Origin: Armillaria gallica
Lineage: Eukaryota; Basidiomycota; Agaricomycetes; Agaricales; Physalacriaceae
Length of the DNA stretch: 64,000 nucleotides
Reading direction: 5' to 3'
NCBI GenBank assembly: GCA_037576215.1
Contig: JBANDB010000008.1
Location: 2,170,001 to 2,234,000, forward strand
Part shown: positions 45,733 to 57,771 of the stretch, one piece after another
Layout: each line of letters begins with the position of its first letter
Numbering within the stretch: position 1 is the stretch's first letter
The notes under the pieces: generated by a model
The model's database searches: none
What the model saw: the letters and a program-made list of their open reading frames with translations, nothing else
What the model was told of the DNA's origin: nothing
Translations under genes and position numbers: made by a program

Positions 45733-47316
45733 TCAAGACCAATCACCGGCATCTAGGACATCTCTTCCCTCTTTTGCCGCCTGCAACAAATCCTGGACAG
45801 TCCACGGTTCATAGGTGTAGCCTGGGGGTGTGTTGGTGTTAGTAAACGGTGCACCCTCTGTGATATTCTTTGCGCATGCGGCATAATTGTCGTAGGTATA
45901 CTGTTCCGGATTATGTTTGGCGAGCCAGTCACCGACAATCCTACTGAGCGGCTTAGGATTCTTCTTAATAGCATCCCAATCCGTGTGATGCCATTGTTCA
46001 CGCGTCTTAAATACCATCCTCTGGGCGCAAGAGACGCGTTCAAACCTAGGCATAGGGATTGTGTCAGTGCCAAATGCTAGGGTTTCAAGGTCGACGAACC
46101 GAAGCTTGTTATAGACTCGCGTGGCCAGAGGAATGTCAATCTTTCCACCGATGTGGAGGCAGGCTGCAAGAGCAATACCATCTTCCATGGCCATGGTCGC
46201 ACCACTGGCGCTTGTGGGAAGAAGAGTGTGGGCAGCATCTCCGATTTGGGCGACACGGCCCATGGGAGATACCCACTTGGGCTGGGGATTGCGCCACATG
46301 AGCTTCCAGTCAATAACTTCCTTGTTGGGCACCGAATTGACTAGAGCCGGTACAATTGAGCCCCAGTCTTTCACGTAGCGAAGCGCGCAGTCGGAGCTCT
46401 GGGTCTTCGACCAATCTTCAGTCGCATTGCCATCATCCTAGTAAGATCGTCAAATTCCGGTTTCAGGATGATAGAATGAACATACCAAATAGGTCATCAT
46501 CCAGCAAACATTGTTCTTGTTCTTACCTGTGACTATGTGCGTGTCGTGGCCTATATGAATCGTCACATGTGGTTTTTCGTCGTACACTTTGGCCAACTCT
46601 GGATTCTTCAATGCATGTTCGAGCGGGAAGGTGGTGCGGTATACGGCGTAGCCGCTGCTGACAGGCTCCTCCTTCTTACCACTAACCAAACACCATCCCT
46701 TACCACCAACACCGTCTGCTGCGATGACAAGATCCGCCTCAAGTTTGCTACCATCTTCAAGAATGGCGAAGCCTTTCTCGGCCGTCTCTGAATAATCCTG
46801 GACGTTAATTCCATGCTGAATGGATATGCCGAGGGCTGTAGCGTATTCATGCAGTGCATGATGAGCGTCAAGACGGCTGAGAACAATAGCGCCTTCTCCG
46901 ATATCGGAGTCAAATATGCCTAAGGGGAAGATTCCGACGAGAGTCCCGTCGAACTTGTACATGTGGAGGTTTGGTCCAAAATCATTCTCAGTGAGCTTCT
47001 CCACAAACCCCGGCCACTTGCGCATGATACGAATTGCACTGGGTTGGATACCAATCATATCACCTCGAGCCGACTTGAGTTCAGGAGACCTATGCATTAC
47101 ACGTGTAACTCACCGAAGGGGTCAAGGCCTGGTCGACGTTCGACGACGCGAACGTTATGACCTTTACGGTAACATTCGATGGCAGCGGTTAGGCCAGCAA
47201 GACCTCCCCCTAACACGCAAAGTAATCAATGATAGGAAAGCATTCAAGGATTTGAATGAACCAGCGATGAGAATATCAATGCCAGACAACGATTCGCGCA
47301 CCATACGTTCAGCCAT
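45733..47316 (-). CDS. FAD-dependent monooxygenase, salicylate hydroxylase type
   Basis: A class A flavoprotein monooxygenase. It starts MAERMVRESLSGIDILIAG, and the FAD dinucleotide motif GGGLAGLTAAIECYRKG follows, with VRVVERRPGLDPFGDMIG. The NADPH/FAD DG motif is LVIAADGVGG, and the GD motif is GRVAQIGDAAHTLLPTSASG. Both flavin-binding halves are intact. The C-terminus (YTYEPWTVQDLLQAAKEG) resembles salicylate hydroxylase-like fungal proteins. Introns at 47232, 47125 and 46440 keep the frame. The natural substrate is likely a small phenolic acid, but sequence does not decide this. Confidence 0.87.
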
Positions 47317-47828
47317 GACGATGAATGAAAAGTATTGCAATGCAGGTTGGAGGAAGTTGGTAGTAAAATTTCCGAGAACGTCGCAACATTATGCAACATT
47401 TATATCGCAGCAACCTCGGGATGACGGCCAAGATAAATATCATTGACTAAGAATAGCAAAAGGACGTTCCATTTTCGACGTTCAAACCTCAGATGGGTCA
47501 GTAGGACCAAGAAGGCCTCAACAAAACTGCAGTATCGATGTTGGATTTCCTTGCGTCTGTTTCCGTTCAAAGACGTAGGCCAGTTCTGTAGAAGATAGAT
47601 GGATAGATAACTGGTCGATCTCAAATAATATTTGAGTTGCATCGGTTATCATACCGGTACCGGCGTCCAACCTACGTACAGGGTAACTGGCCGAGCCGGC
47701 GGTGGGTATTACCAGACAACCGGTCCTATTCTGATACAAGCCACGACCTAGGACTACAAAAAAAACGAAGACGAGAAGTTAAAGCCTGCTGTGCTATAAA
47801 TATCTACTGCATGTAAACTGCCTACCAT
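47317..47828. other. Intergenic, no gene seen
   Basis: This spans the monooxygenase promoter and the 3' flank of the Zn2Cys6 gene. Short minus-strand open frames here have no family resemblance. Confidence 0.5.
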
Positions 47829-50714
47829 TTAACTGGATCCTGGAGCAGGCCCTCGAATCTGGTTGACTAGCGTCTCCCAATAATTCCACTCGTTACCATC
47901 AATACCAGCCAAGATACGAGGATCCGGCGCTCCAACCAACGTCGATGTTGTCCCCGCCCAACCGGCGAAGTTTCCGGGAAGCCCGCCCCAAGAAGAAGCG
48001 GAGCTAGATCCCTCCAATGGCGCGCTGATAGCGTTACACCAATGGTCTAATAACGACTGCGCGGCAGAGTCCTCATCACCGTTGGGACTACCAGATGCTG
48101 TCGGTGAGTTTTCGAAGTCGCCCGATGTGCTTTGCAGTCTCTGGAACGTGGGTGACTGATTTACATGTGTTGCATATGGACTTCGTGGGGAAGAAGCACT
48201 GGGCAAGTTCAAGAGAGACGGGAATGGAGGAGGGTGTGGTGTAGAAGACTGCTGTAGACCCAGTAACAGATGTGCAGGATCGTTTGGTGGTAGAGATCCT
48301 ATTGCATTGGGCAGAGTCCGCTGGGATGCTTTGTTCTTCAAAAATTCTATGGTCTTCAGCTCCCGCCGGGTCGTTTCGTCCATATCCCGAATGCCTTCGT
48401 GTTCCTTCATGAATGAATCAAGGATGGCATGCATAGCCGCCTCATCCTTCCCTGCGGGATTCAGAACCAGGTATATCCCACTTATCATAGCAGTCTGGAA
48501 CTCCCTGTACGCATTACTGAGGGAATCTCGGACTTCCTTTGACTGGACTTCTCGGAAGGCCTGCCTAACCTGGAAATCTTTAAGTGCCGATTCAAAACAC
48601 GCCTCTCTTGAGCGAGCGTAACGGTCAGAACTGAGCCGTCGGAGTATATATGGTCGATGGAGACTTGTCCTTACGAACATGATCTCGGTGATGAGAAGAT
48701 AACGATGCACAGGAATGTAGGCGTGGGTTTCATCCAAAGAGCGATCAGGTTCGAGGGCAAAATGGGGGGGAAGGTTGGCGATGAAGTTTAAAGTTCGTCG
48801 TCCAACGCCGTTACTTCGGAATAATGGCTGGGCTTGACTTGCTGGAAGTGATGAGCAATTCGACCGATAATTGAAGCTAACTGATGTCTCAGGATTACAA
48901 AGGTCATCGGTGTTGGGGAAGACAGAAGAGTAGGACGATTCGAAGATTCGTCGTCTATGTTCGAAGGCGGTAGGGTTGATGTGTATGTATCCTGAATGGA
49001 ATTTGGCCGCCCCAGGACAAGAGCGTATGAGCGGTCCGCATGATAAAGGTACGACCTAAGTCATGAAATACCTTATAAGATTAGTAAGTAAAAGGAGCTT
49101 CAGGAGAACTTGCCATATTCTGCGTCGATATTCAACCAAATGAGGTTCCATACCCTAATTAAAATGTTAGCGACCAGGTAATGAAGGGTCCTGCTGACAT
49201 ACCATGGAAGCGCCGTCGCGATGTAAACCTAACGCTTGCGCGGTCCGAACAGCAGCACCCAGTTGACTCCAACACTCGGTTATTCGGCGATCAAAAGTCA
49301 AAAATCGAGCACTCTTGATCTCAGCGTCAGCAAACGCTCAGGAAACGACACAGGAAACTATATACCAAAAGTCGAGTTAACACGATGTCCAACGAATCTG
49401 GTTGGATCGCAGCCGCAATTAGGAGTGACCTCCGTGCTAAAATAGTTAGACCGACGATATATAAGGTCAGATAAGCTAGCACGTACAAGACCAATAGTAT
49501 CGCAGAGACGTAACCCGTCTGGTCCTTGCATCCCCAGAAACCTCCTCGGGTGCAAGTCTCACAGCAATAGCGAGAACGACGAATAGCAACGGCAAGAATC
49601 GAACATCATGAGGATTCGTGGCTGATATTCCATGGTCTCCTCCGTTGTATATAGAGCTGTAAGCGTCGCGGAAATCACGTTCGGATATAGGATAGCGGGT
49701 CCAATTACTGAAAAACTTGAGCCGAGGAGAAAGCCAGTGCTGAGTAGGAATACTTGCACTGATTTAAAATAATAGTCAATGAGCACCTGTGATGTCCTCA
49801 GAGGTGGAAGCTCATGCAGAAGTTCTGATATCTTGTGCGGCGAGACTCCGCATTCTTGTACAAGATTTTTCAAGTTATCTGCAGCAGTCGGCTCGAGTTC
49901 TGAACCAACGATAGCGGTGGCAGAAAGATGGCTCGACCCATTCACTGTGATGTCGTTTAATCTGACGTCACGGCGAAGACGCTTGTCTTCGGCTTCTGTG
50001 GATGTGAAGGCGTTTTGCAGCTAGAGCAACCGGGTTAATGAGACAATAGAGAAAGGGTGCTATACAATATGACATACTTGTTCGAGGATAGTCCCAGGAG
50101 CAATGCTACCTGAGGCGCTATTACCGTACCACTTTCCGCTCTGAAAGGTTCCTCCGCTGGGATCCTGATCTTCCGGCTGTGAGTTGTCCTCTTCAAGAGT
50201 ATTCTGTCGGAACTCAGACATGTGGGGGTCGAATGATGAGTTGGGAGTGGTTGGCATGCAGTACTGTGGGAGAGCCATTTCGATAATGTGCTCTATCCGC
50301 GCCAGTCGCACGCTGATATCCTGCTCAGTTTTGCCCGGCGTATAGGCTTTACATAAGTCAGGCACCTTCCTGGCTACGCACTAGTGGAACTCAGAATTAT
50401 TTTACTCAGAATAAAAAAGAGACGACAGACATGCGAACACGGCACTTGTCGATCACACTATGAGGTCGTAAATTAATCCCACGTCCGGAACCAAAGACTG
50501 GAAGAAATTGACCTTCTGTTTCCGGCGATGACATTCGCCACATGAAAAGCTAAAGCTAGAGAGGTAACCGACTGCTCCGTAAGGCAAAACAGCAAACATA
50601 CCTGACCCGAGACCTCTTCTTGGATGCAGGATTTGAGTCGTCATCATCGACCTTTTTCCGTTTCACTGGATTGGACAGTGTTGAGGCGCCACCTTTGTCG
50701 AGAGTCTTGACCAT
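47829..50714 (-). CDS. Zn2Cys6 binuclear-cluster transcription factor
   Basis: The start MVKTLDKGGASTLSNPVKRK leads into an acidic-basic patch (KKVDDDDSNPASKKRSR). The zinc cluster then spans three exons: CGECHRRKQK, CDRQVPCSH and CVARKVPDLC. This gives the full C-x2-C-x6-C-x5-C-x2-C-x8-C spacing. A short coiled stretch (ISVRLARIEHIIEMAL) follows, as expected for dimerising members. The middle holds LVQECGVSPHKISELLHELP and the fungal-specific regulatory domain with PVHRYLLITEIMFVRTSLHRP and YREFQTAMISGIYLVLNP. The C-terminus is Ser/Pro-rich. About ten introns are present. The regulon is unknown. It is head to head with MED17, 177 bases apart. Confidence 0.85.
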
Positions 50715-50891
50715 GACTTGTATTTACAGGGCACCGCGACTGGAAGGAGGTCTCTCAGCGTCGGCCTAGGGAGCTGACGGAATGGGGGATAAGGGATGAA
50801 AAGGCACGAATGGTGGATACGGTCAATGTGACTCGCTGAAATTCAAATCTTATCCGTCAACACCGGCACACGGCCCGATTCTCTCTCTCAC

Positions 50892-53094
50892 ATGGAGACC
50901 CCTTCCTGGAAAGCACTCAAACTTTCTCTTGAACGACCTTACAAGGACGAAAATGGCGTGCCCATTCCAGTTCTCCAGGATATAACCCCTCAGGGCGAGC
51001 AGATATATGAACCGTACGCATCATTCTCTTGTTCAAGGAAAAACTGAACAGTATATATGCAGAAAACAGACCACCTCTCAAGTGCTCGGCGAAAATTTAC
51101 GTCGCATATTTCTTGAGCGAGGAGTCGATTTTTTGAGAAGACAAAGGATGGAAATCTGGCTGACAGGATTGCGGAGGCTCATGTTGATGTAAGGGACACG
51201 TCGTTAGTCACGACCGAGAACGACGACGACGAGGATGGGCCCAGCATTATGACCAGCGAAGAGCTCTTCAAAATGAGGTCGGAGATAACGTCTCAGCTGT
51301 TGTACGTTTTGCTACACGCATATATCCCATGAGGCGACTCACAATTTTCCAAGCATAGCGCTGGGAGAGATGACCCATGCGCGCGATCTGCTCTCCGCCA
51401 TCTTGTCAACATCTGGGCAGGCGCCTCACTCTATTCCCGGAATACCGGTCCCAGAAATACAACAGCAGGCCGCTCCGCTCGCTGCCACCATCGTCAGAAA
51501 ACCTCCGCCTATTCTCTCTGTTCAGGCCTTCAACACCCAGCTGGCGATTGGCAGCAAGGATGAGGCGTTAAGAAAGGCCTCCGACGTGTTCAAAGCGGCC
51601 GCCGACAGATTGGAGGGTGGCAGGTTACGCGGAGAAAAATACTGGGCTGATGCCCTCAAAATACGGCGAGGGAACTGGGCACTGATACCAGCGCCGTTAC
51701 CACTGGGTTCAGCCACTGGAAAAGGCGCTGACAAGTCATCAAAGACTTTTGATATCGTATGGCCTGGAAGAATGTTGGTTTTCTGTTTCCTGATACTCAA
51801 TCACTTTTTGATCTCATCCAAGCCTCTTCTAGCTTCAGGCGTCGCGCCATTGGACACATGGCGTCTCTTGAAAATGCCTCTGAGGAATTAATATTTCCTT
51901 TCGGCAACGTACCTCACTACGTGTTTCATTGACAAGCGGCGAAGGCCACACTTCTTTGGCATTCTCGAAAAACGATTCCCGGACGGAGGACTCTGCGTTA
52001 GACAACCTACTCAAGAATTCCCAGCGAGAAATCGTCGAGCAAGAAATCTTCTCTCTTCTGGTCCATGAAGCCAGCAGACTGCCAACCGCATCCGCCAAGG
52101 TTTCCGAACGTCTAATCGTCATTGACTCGGCTCTGGGTACCGAACTTAAGTTTGAGCTGGTACGTTGGGGATATATTTGACTTCGACTTTGCTCAGACGA
52201 TCTTTAGGTCGAAAGCGATTCTGTCACACCTTTGGCCTCCCGAAATGCGTTACAGCAAGCAACCTGCGACTTGATCTATCATTCGTTACATGCCCTGCTT
52301 CTTCGGAGGCACCAGCATCTTAAATCACAAAGACTGAGCGGGAGTGATGCTCCCAAGATAGACCCGCCGCCTGTTCTACAGCCAATCATTGATCTACTGC
52401 AGTATCAAGTCTTCTGCCAGAGGGTCAAGACAGTCATCGAGGGCATCGTCACAGCCCTTACCCTAGCTGGCATAGCATCGACGCTCTGGTTCCAACCTGT
52501 AGGAGAAGTGGGGCACGAGCTTGTCAACCTCCTGGACAACCGTCATGCAAAAACTGTAGGGGGCCAATGTATACTGAGGATTGACAGACGGTGGGTTTTC
52601 GGTTTGACAAGTACGCAAAATCATTAAATTGACGTATCAAAACAGGCATACCGTCCGATTCTCCTTCTTGGCACCGTCAACATTAAATGCGCACCTAGCA
52701 CAGGCTACCCTGACAATATCGTCTATTCCTCAGTTAAACCAGCTACTCACTGACGACGTTGGACGTTTCCTACTTCAGCGAATATGTGAACTCGGTCGTG
52801 AAATAAGCGGCGACGTCAGTGGAATCTGGTTTCTGGACTTGAATCGATGTGTAGGAAGATGGGAGGGCTGCACGCTGTACGTCCTTTCGTCATCTATTCG
52901 ACCCGAAGCTAATCTTGATTATCAGCAATTTTCGAATAGACTTTCATGCAAATTCAACTTTAAGATGCACTCTCTTCCGATTAGATCGACACACATCAAA
53001 GCAAGGTGAATCAGAAATATATCACTCAGGCCGTACTGATCCCCTTATCCCCTGGGTCGAGGGAAAGATACGGAAGGCATTGGGGGTTCCATAA
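50892..53094 (+). CDS. MED17: Mediator subunit 17 (three frameshifts)
   Basis: Med17 (Srb4) is the scaffold of the Mediator head and essential for RNA polymerase II transcription. It opens METPSWKALKLSLERPYKDE and continues VPIPVLQDITPQGEQIYEP, then VLGENLRRIFLERGVDF. Later parts are EEL-FKMRSEI, ALGEMTHARDLLSAILSTSG, SKDEALRKASDVFKAAADRL, KIRRGNWALIPAPLPLGSATG, SYGLEES, FRRRAIGHMASLENASEEL, LRVSLTSGEGHTSLAFS, RPTASAKVSERLIVID-like text and PVGEVGHELVNLLDN, ending EGKIRKALGVP. The frame breaks three times. The first is at the T6 run 51130-51135 (DF to EKTKDGN). The second is at 51741-51750 (SSK to ISYGLEE). The third is at 51891-51907 (EELIF to RTSLRV). Each is mended by a one- or two-base homopolymer change. 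An essential gene is unlikely to be truly lost, so I call it intact in the organism. Confidence 0.82.
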
Positions 53095-53164
53095 CATAAA
53101 CATAGTGAATGCAGTGTATGTACGATATCGATAACAGAGCATGTTGTACCATATACATACACAT

Positions 53165-54279
53165 CTACTCGTCGTCGTCGTCGCGGCCAGCCTGGAACTT
53201 CTCGATCTTGGCAGCGATCCTGACCTTCCTCTGCTCGAGGTTGAGCCTGGGAGTCCTAAACTTCTTGCTCTCCGACTTCCAGTCTTTTGTCTTGTCCGTA
53301 GGCTTGAAAGTGGGGTCTTCACGGATGGCAGCATAGGCATTCGTGAAGATCTCCTCAATATCTTCAGATCCAACACCATCAGCGAGGTACGTCGAGAACT
53401 GCTTTTTGAAACTAATGACAGAAATGTGTCAGACGAAGTAGAGCGAATGAAGTGAATACCACGCACCGTTCATCATCTTCCTCCTCCAAGCTCTCCATGT
53501 ACTCAGCAACGTGGCCACCGTAAATGTATTTCTTCAACACCTCAGCGTCCAGCTCCTTGCTTTCCGGGTCGTAACCGGGGAAGCGCTTGTCGGAGTGAGG
53601 GATGAAGATACCTCCGTCGCTGGCTCCCTTCATAGCACCGAAGAGACGCGAACCCGTGGATGTACGCTTGAGACCGACATCAAGGTAACACTTGAAGGGT
53701 CGGGGGGCATCCTCTTCGTCCAGGGCTTCAGTCAATACGGATGTACCGTCAGGCTCGGCAACACCCTCGTATTTGTCTGCGAGTCCGAGTTTTGTGAGAG
53801 CACGGCGAGCACAGAGAAGACCGGTAGCATAAGCTGAGTGACAAAGTGATGAGTCTCCATGTTCAATGCCAGTGACCTGATACGAACCTGCTGTCCAGTT
53901 TGTCAGACCGTGGTTAATGCCGTAGCGTGGCAGCTCTTTTGAACGCGCAGACGTCAAGACGAAGTCACCCTGGAGGCGGGCGTAGACAATCTGGACAATG
54001 GCCTCTGTGTTGGTGAACCGGACGACCAGGCGGTATTTTGGAGCATTGCTAAGGAGATAATGAGAAGGCTAAGAGTAGAATGAGAGTAGAAACATACTAT
54101 TTGTTTTTGGCCTGAGTGACCAATCGCTTACGAGCGTAGTCTACACCAAGAGGTCAACGGTATTCAACAGGACTTTGTGGAATTGACCAACAGTCGGTTT
54201 TGCCTTCTCTCCGACGACGGTATTTGACTTGGAACCGGGAGAAGTACGCGTCGGACTTGACCTTTTTGACGAACGGCAT
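53165..54279 (-). CDS. RPL5: 60S ribosomal protein uL18 (RPL5)
   Basis: Ribosomal protein L5 binds 5S rRNA and enters the 60S subunit as the 5S RNP. The text is highly conserved: [154 protein letters not shown], and the tail [18 protein letters not shown]. Introns include a 54-base, stop-free one at 53834-53887. A TTAG acceptor directly precedes the ATG, so a 5' UTR intron is likely. The promoter is shared with RBM42. Confidence 0.95.
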
Positions 54280-54564
54280 CTAACAGAAACACAAAGTCAG
54301 CCCGTCATCCAAATTTTGCAGAACCCATCCAGCCCAAGACCGCAATGTAACGAGCCCAAACGTTCAAGACGGGCAATAGACGATGCTGGGCCTTCAAGCA
54401 GCATGAAATTGGGGGACATACCTTGAGGAACGGCCGGGGAATGGGGGACGGGGGACGATGGACAAAACTTGAGGGAATTATTCCTGTCACGGTGTGTGAC
54501 GACATGACCGAAAAGGAAAGCTTACATCACCAAGTGTGACTCTACACCTTGCCACTGAACTGTC

Positions 54565-55355
54565 ATGGACCCCTACGCCAACTCGAGCTACTCGCAATAC
54601 AACCAAGCTTCTGCTTATGACAATCCTTATCACCGACCATACCAAGGCCCTTCATATCCGCTACCGGGATCGTCATCACACAGCGCACCCGTTCCTGCGA
54701 ATGCCTACGAGTACGATGTCGGTATCCTTGCGCAGCAGAGCGTGTATGTTCCCGGCGCAATGATTGACAAGAGGGGTGGTGCTGGTGGCAAACTTGCCAA
54801 AGGTGGAAAAGGACCACTGTCCTACGCAAGGGAGGAGGCAAGGTCTGGGAAGACCAGACGCTGCTCGAGTGGAATCCTTGTGCGTGGCCTTGTTTATTAT
54901 TATTTCTAGTGACTGACTCGACTTTTTCTGCAGCGTGGTTCAGGTTGTTCGTTGGTGACCTCAGTAACGACGTGTCTGACGATGTTCTTTCGAACGCTTT
55001 CAACAAGTACCCTTCGTTCACGAAGGCTCGTGTAATCAGAGATCGTTTAAGCCAGAAGGTGAGAGTAGGCAGTCCACAGCTTGATAGTTTCTGACCTTCA
55101 GTGTAGGCCAAGTACGGCTTCGTCGCATTTTCTGATCCTGAAGACTTTTTGAAGGCTTGGAAAGAGATGGATGGTAGGTCCCTCCTTTTCTTTGTCGACG
55201 CTGGCTGATCAGGTTGAACAGGCAAGTATGTTGGCAACCGGCCTGTGAAACTGAAGAAGGCCGATGATACTGCTATCCGGCCAGTTGAGATAGGCCATAG
55301 AAAGGCTAAGCAACTCGAGAGAGACCTGAAGAAGAACAGGCACAAACCTTATTAG
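54565..55355 (+). CDS. RBM42: RNA-binding protein 42-like, RRM protein (one frameshift)
   Basis: An RRM protein related to RBM42, a splicing-linked factor. The N-terminus is Tyr/Ser/Pro-rich (MDPYANSSYSQYNQASAYDN) with QQSVYVPGAMIDKRGG. The RRM follows: WFRLFVGDLSNDVSDDVL (RNP2 LFVGDL), KARVIRDRLSQKAKYGFVAF (RNP1 KYGFVAF), FLKAWKEMDGKYVGNRPVKL. The C-terminus is basic and ends KKNRHKPY. The frame breaks at the A4 run 54807-54810. With one extra A the text reads GGKRTTVLRKGGGKVWEDQT, then LLEWNPSWFRLFVGD, the standard RBM42 linker. Exons 54565-54879, 54934-55058 and two later ones then join in phase. Intergenic distance to the RPL5 start is 285 bases. Confidence 0.88.
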
Positions 55356-55700
55356 ACTGGACTAGAACGGATTGCGTTTAGAGAAGTATGTATATGCCAT
55401 CGAATTATGTTTGCTGTTACTCATCTCAATGTCCACGAGTCTCACGTTTTGACTTGTTCGTTGGGTCAGTGTCTGAATTTTACTTGTGTTCCACGGACTA
55501 CCCTCTTTTTCAGCACTCGGTCTGAAATACAGACTTTTGAATATGCGCTTGTAAGATCCCATTCGTGCGGGGCAGGTAAACATAAGAATGACAGGCGTGG
55601 GAAGAATGCTATATAACATAGCCATTCTTCTCTCGTTCTCTCCTTCCTCTTTCATCGGTCTGGTACCACCACATTACTAGCACACATCTACAGTTGCCTG
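55356..55700. other. Intergenic, promoter of the Kre9-like gene
   Basis: I see no gene. A TATATAA box at 55610-55616 lies 85-91 bases upstream of the next start codon, followed by a CT-rich tract. Confidence 0.5.
55610..55616 (+). promoter_or_regulatory. TATA box of the Kre9-like gene
   Basis: TATATAA sits 91 bases before the start at 55701, preceded by no other clear core element. Confidence 0.45.
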
Positions 55701-56603
55701 ATGCTCTCCTTTGTTCTCTTTATCGCTTTTGTTGTTGCTATCGTTCGTGCGGATTTCGTCCCAACCGCTCCGGGTCCCAACGATGTGTTCAACGCTAGCT
55801 CGCCCTGTCTCATCAAGTGGGATGTGGACATTGATGGAGATTGGAAGAATATAACAATCAGTACTGCAACTCGCCTTTGCCAACCGCCCTTCCTGACCTT
55901 TCTCCAGAACTTATGGCTGGTTCCAACAACGACATGCAACTTGTTCAGACGGTTGCTGTCGGGTTGGATGGCACTGATCCAACCATCACGCCTTTTTCAT
56001 GGGCATGTCCATCCGTTGCACCTTATTCCCACATATATTTCTATGAGGTGATTCTTTTCTTTCCCCGAGATTCTTGTTGTCCTCATCGCCTTGCGCCATA
56101 GTTCACGAATGGAAATGACACTGGGGGTTCTAAGTGGACAACGCGCTTTACAGTAAGTCATATGCCTCTGCAACCTATTCTGAAACCAAGGTCTGTTGTG
56201 ATAGATTGCATCACCATCTGGCGAGACTACGCCTCCAGAACATTCATCGCAGCCCAACGGCGACAATATTCCCTGGGGATCTGGTAGCACGAGCGACTCT
56301 GACAGCAAGACAGGCTCCCGCACGTATGGTGCTCAGTCAGTAACGACAGCGGCGACATCGACGCGTATGCACAAGCTCAAAGGCACCAAGACTGCTTCCC
56401 TCTTTGATTCATCTAGCGATATTACGGAACCTACTCTTGGACTGCCGTCTAAACAAGCTCAAGAAACTGCCGCCGTCAATCCTGCCAGTGCCCAAGTCCC
56501 TATGTCGTGTCCTGGAGTTCAAGCTATGATCAACGGAGAGCAGCGGTTGAAGAGTCTTACTCGAACTATATTCATTGTTTTTGCTATCATGTCCTTTATG
56601 TGA
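55701..56603 (+). CDS. Kre9/KNH1-domain Ser/Thr-rich cell-surface protein
   Basis: The signal peptide MLSFVLFIAFVVAIVRADF leads to the Kre9/KNH N-terminal domain (Pfam Kre9_KNH): PTAPGPNDVFNASSPCLIKW, GSNNDMQLVQTVAVGLDGTD, FSWACPSVAPYSHIYFYEF, and KWTTRFTIASPSGETTPP. A Ser/Thr-rich stalk follows, and the C-terminus SLTRTIFIVFAIMSFM is hydrophobic, as in GPI-anchored proteins. Members are thought to sit at the wall or membrane and aid beta-glucan assembly. Exons 55701-55860, 55908-56047, 56102-56152 and 56215-56603 join in frame. The KRE6-type gene 25 kb upstream belongs to the same pathway, but nothing shows that they are linked. Confidence 0.87.
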
Positions 56604-56712
56604 ATAAAAATTTGGCGATCGTGTTCGCCATGACGTCAGTGTCTTTGAGAATCGAAGAAAGCAGACGACGAGTAGACGCCGCTGGCAGTTGGAACGTTGA
56701 AATTAGATCGCC

Positions 56713-57512
56713 ATGTCGGAAATCTATCTGCCTGCTATTCTTCTCGACATTCCCCGCAATGCTGTCGCTGCCATTGGCCTGCCTCTGTGTCTGGGTATTC
56801 TGAGCGGTTCATCGACAGCGAAAGTCGTGAGAGGCGATTGGTACAAGGCGAGTACTTTACACGTCTTTGCGACAGTCAGTCTCATCATATCAAAGAATTT
56901 GCGTGGCCCACCAGGCAGGCCGCCTCGTCAAGTGTTCCCTGCCGTATGGCCATTGCTGTACTTGTGTCTGTTCAGGCATTTTATAGCAGATCAAGTTTGG
57001 TTAACCCTAGAGTAGCTATGGGATACGCGTCGCACCTTGCTGTCAACGCCCTCGACACCGCGTCGAGTCCGTTGACACGGTGAGCAACGAGATTCAGCGA
57101 GATCTACCACAGAACTAATTGTACTCATAGATCTGATGTCAAGCTAGGAATCGCTCTCTACTACGCTCAGTTGGCTATGAACTTCATCTGGAGTCCGCTT
57201 TTCTTCAACGGAAAGAAGGTATGTTCGCGACACAAACATGAGGACAATACTCATGTTAAGAATCAGCTCGGCCTAGCACTCATCGATAGCGTTCTCCTCG
57301 CAGGGACTACCTTTTACATGACGGTATGAATCTGCCAGCTACATGGTTCTCGAGTCGAAATGACTCTGTGGTTCCAGAAACTTCTTGACGGACCTACCAA
57401 ATCCCAATCAACCTACCTTCTTCTGCCCTACTGCGCCTGGTTGACGTTTGCAACTTATTTGAATGGAGGAATTTGGTGGTTGAACCGAGGACAAACGCCC
57501 AAGAAGGATTGA
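56713..57512 (+). CDS. TspO/MBR family membrane protein
   Basis: A small five-helix membrane protein of the translocator protein family, which binds porphyrins and sterols in the mitochondrial outer membrane or ER. It starts MSEIYLPAILLDIPRNAVAA. Conserved features are the GRPPRQVFPAVWPLLY segment, MGYASHLAVNALDTA, LGIALYYAQLAMNFIWSPLF, and the C-terminal YLLLPYCAWLTFATYLNGG with IWWLN. An intron at 56848-56895 begins GC, is 48 bases long and has no stop. Excising it gives GDWYKNLRGPPGRPPRQ, the expected family spacing. The next intron uses a CTAG acceptor six bases before the Met of MGYASHL. The gene is about 110 bases downstream of the Kre9-like gene. Confidence 0.9.
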
Positions 57513-57771
57513 CAGGTTATATCAACAAGGATAGAAACTTTAGGCAGCTGCAAGAGCATTTGAAAACCACATTAAATTGAGAAAGTAAAGATATACATAA
57601 ATACTACATTGATGGGACTTGTTCCCTCAGTGAAATGGGGTAGCTACAACGTTTGCGATGAATGTTTGCGATGTTTGATACTAGATGACAGATGGCGCAA
57701 GGATTGATAACTACAGCAGATAACAGCGATTGAAGAACTTTTGTGATGCGAGAAACGAAAAACACTACGAG

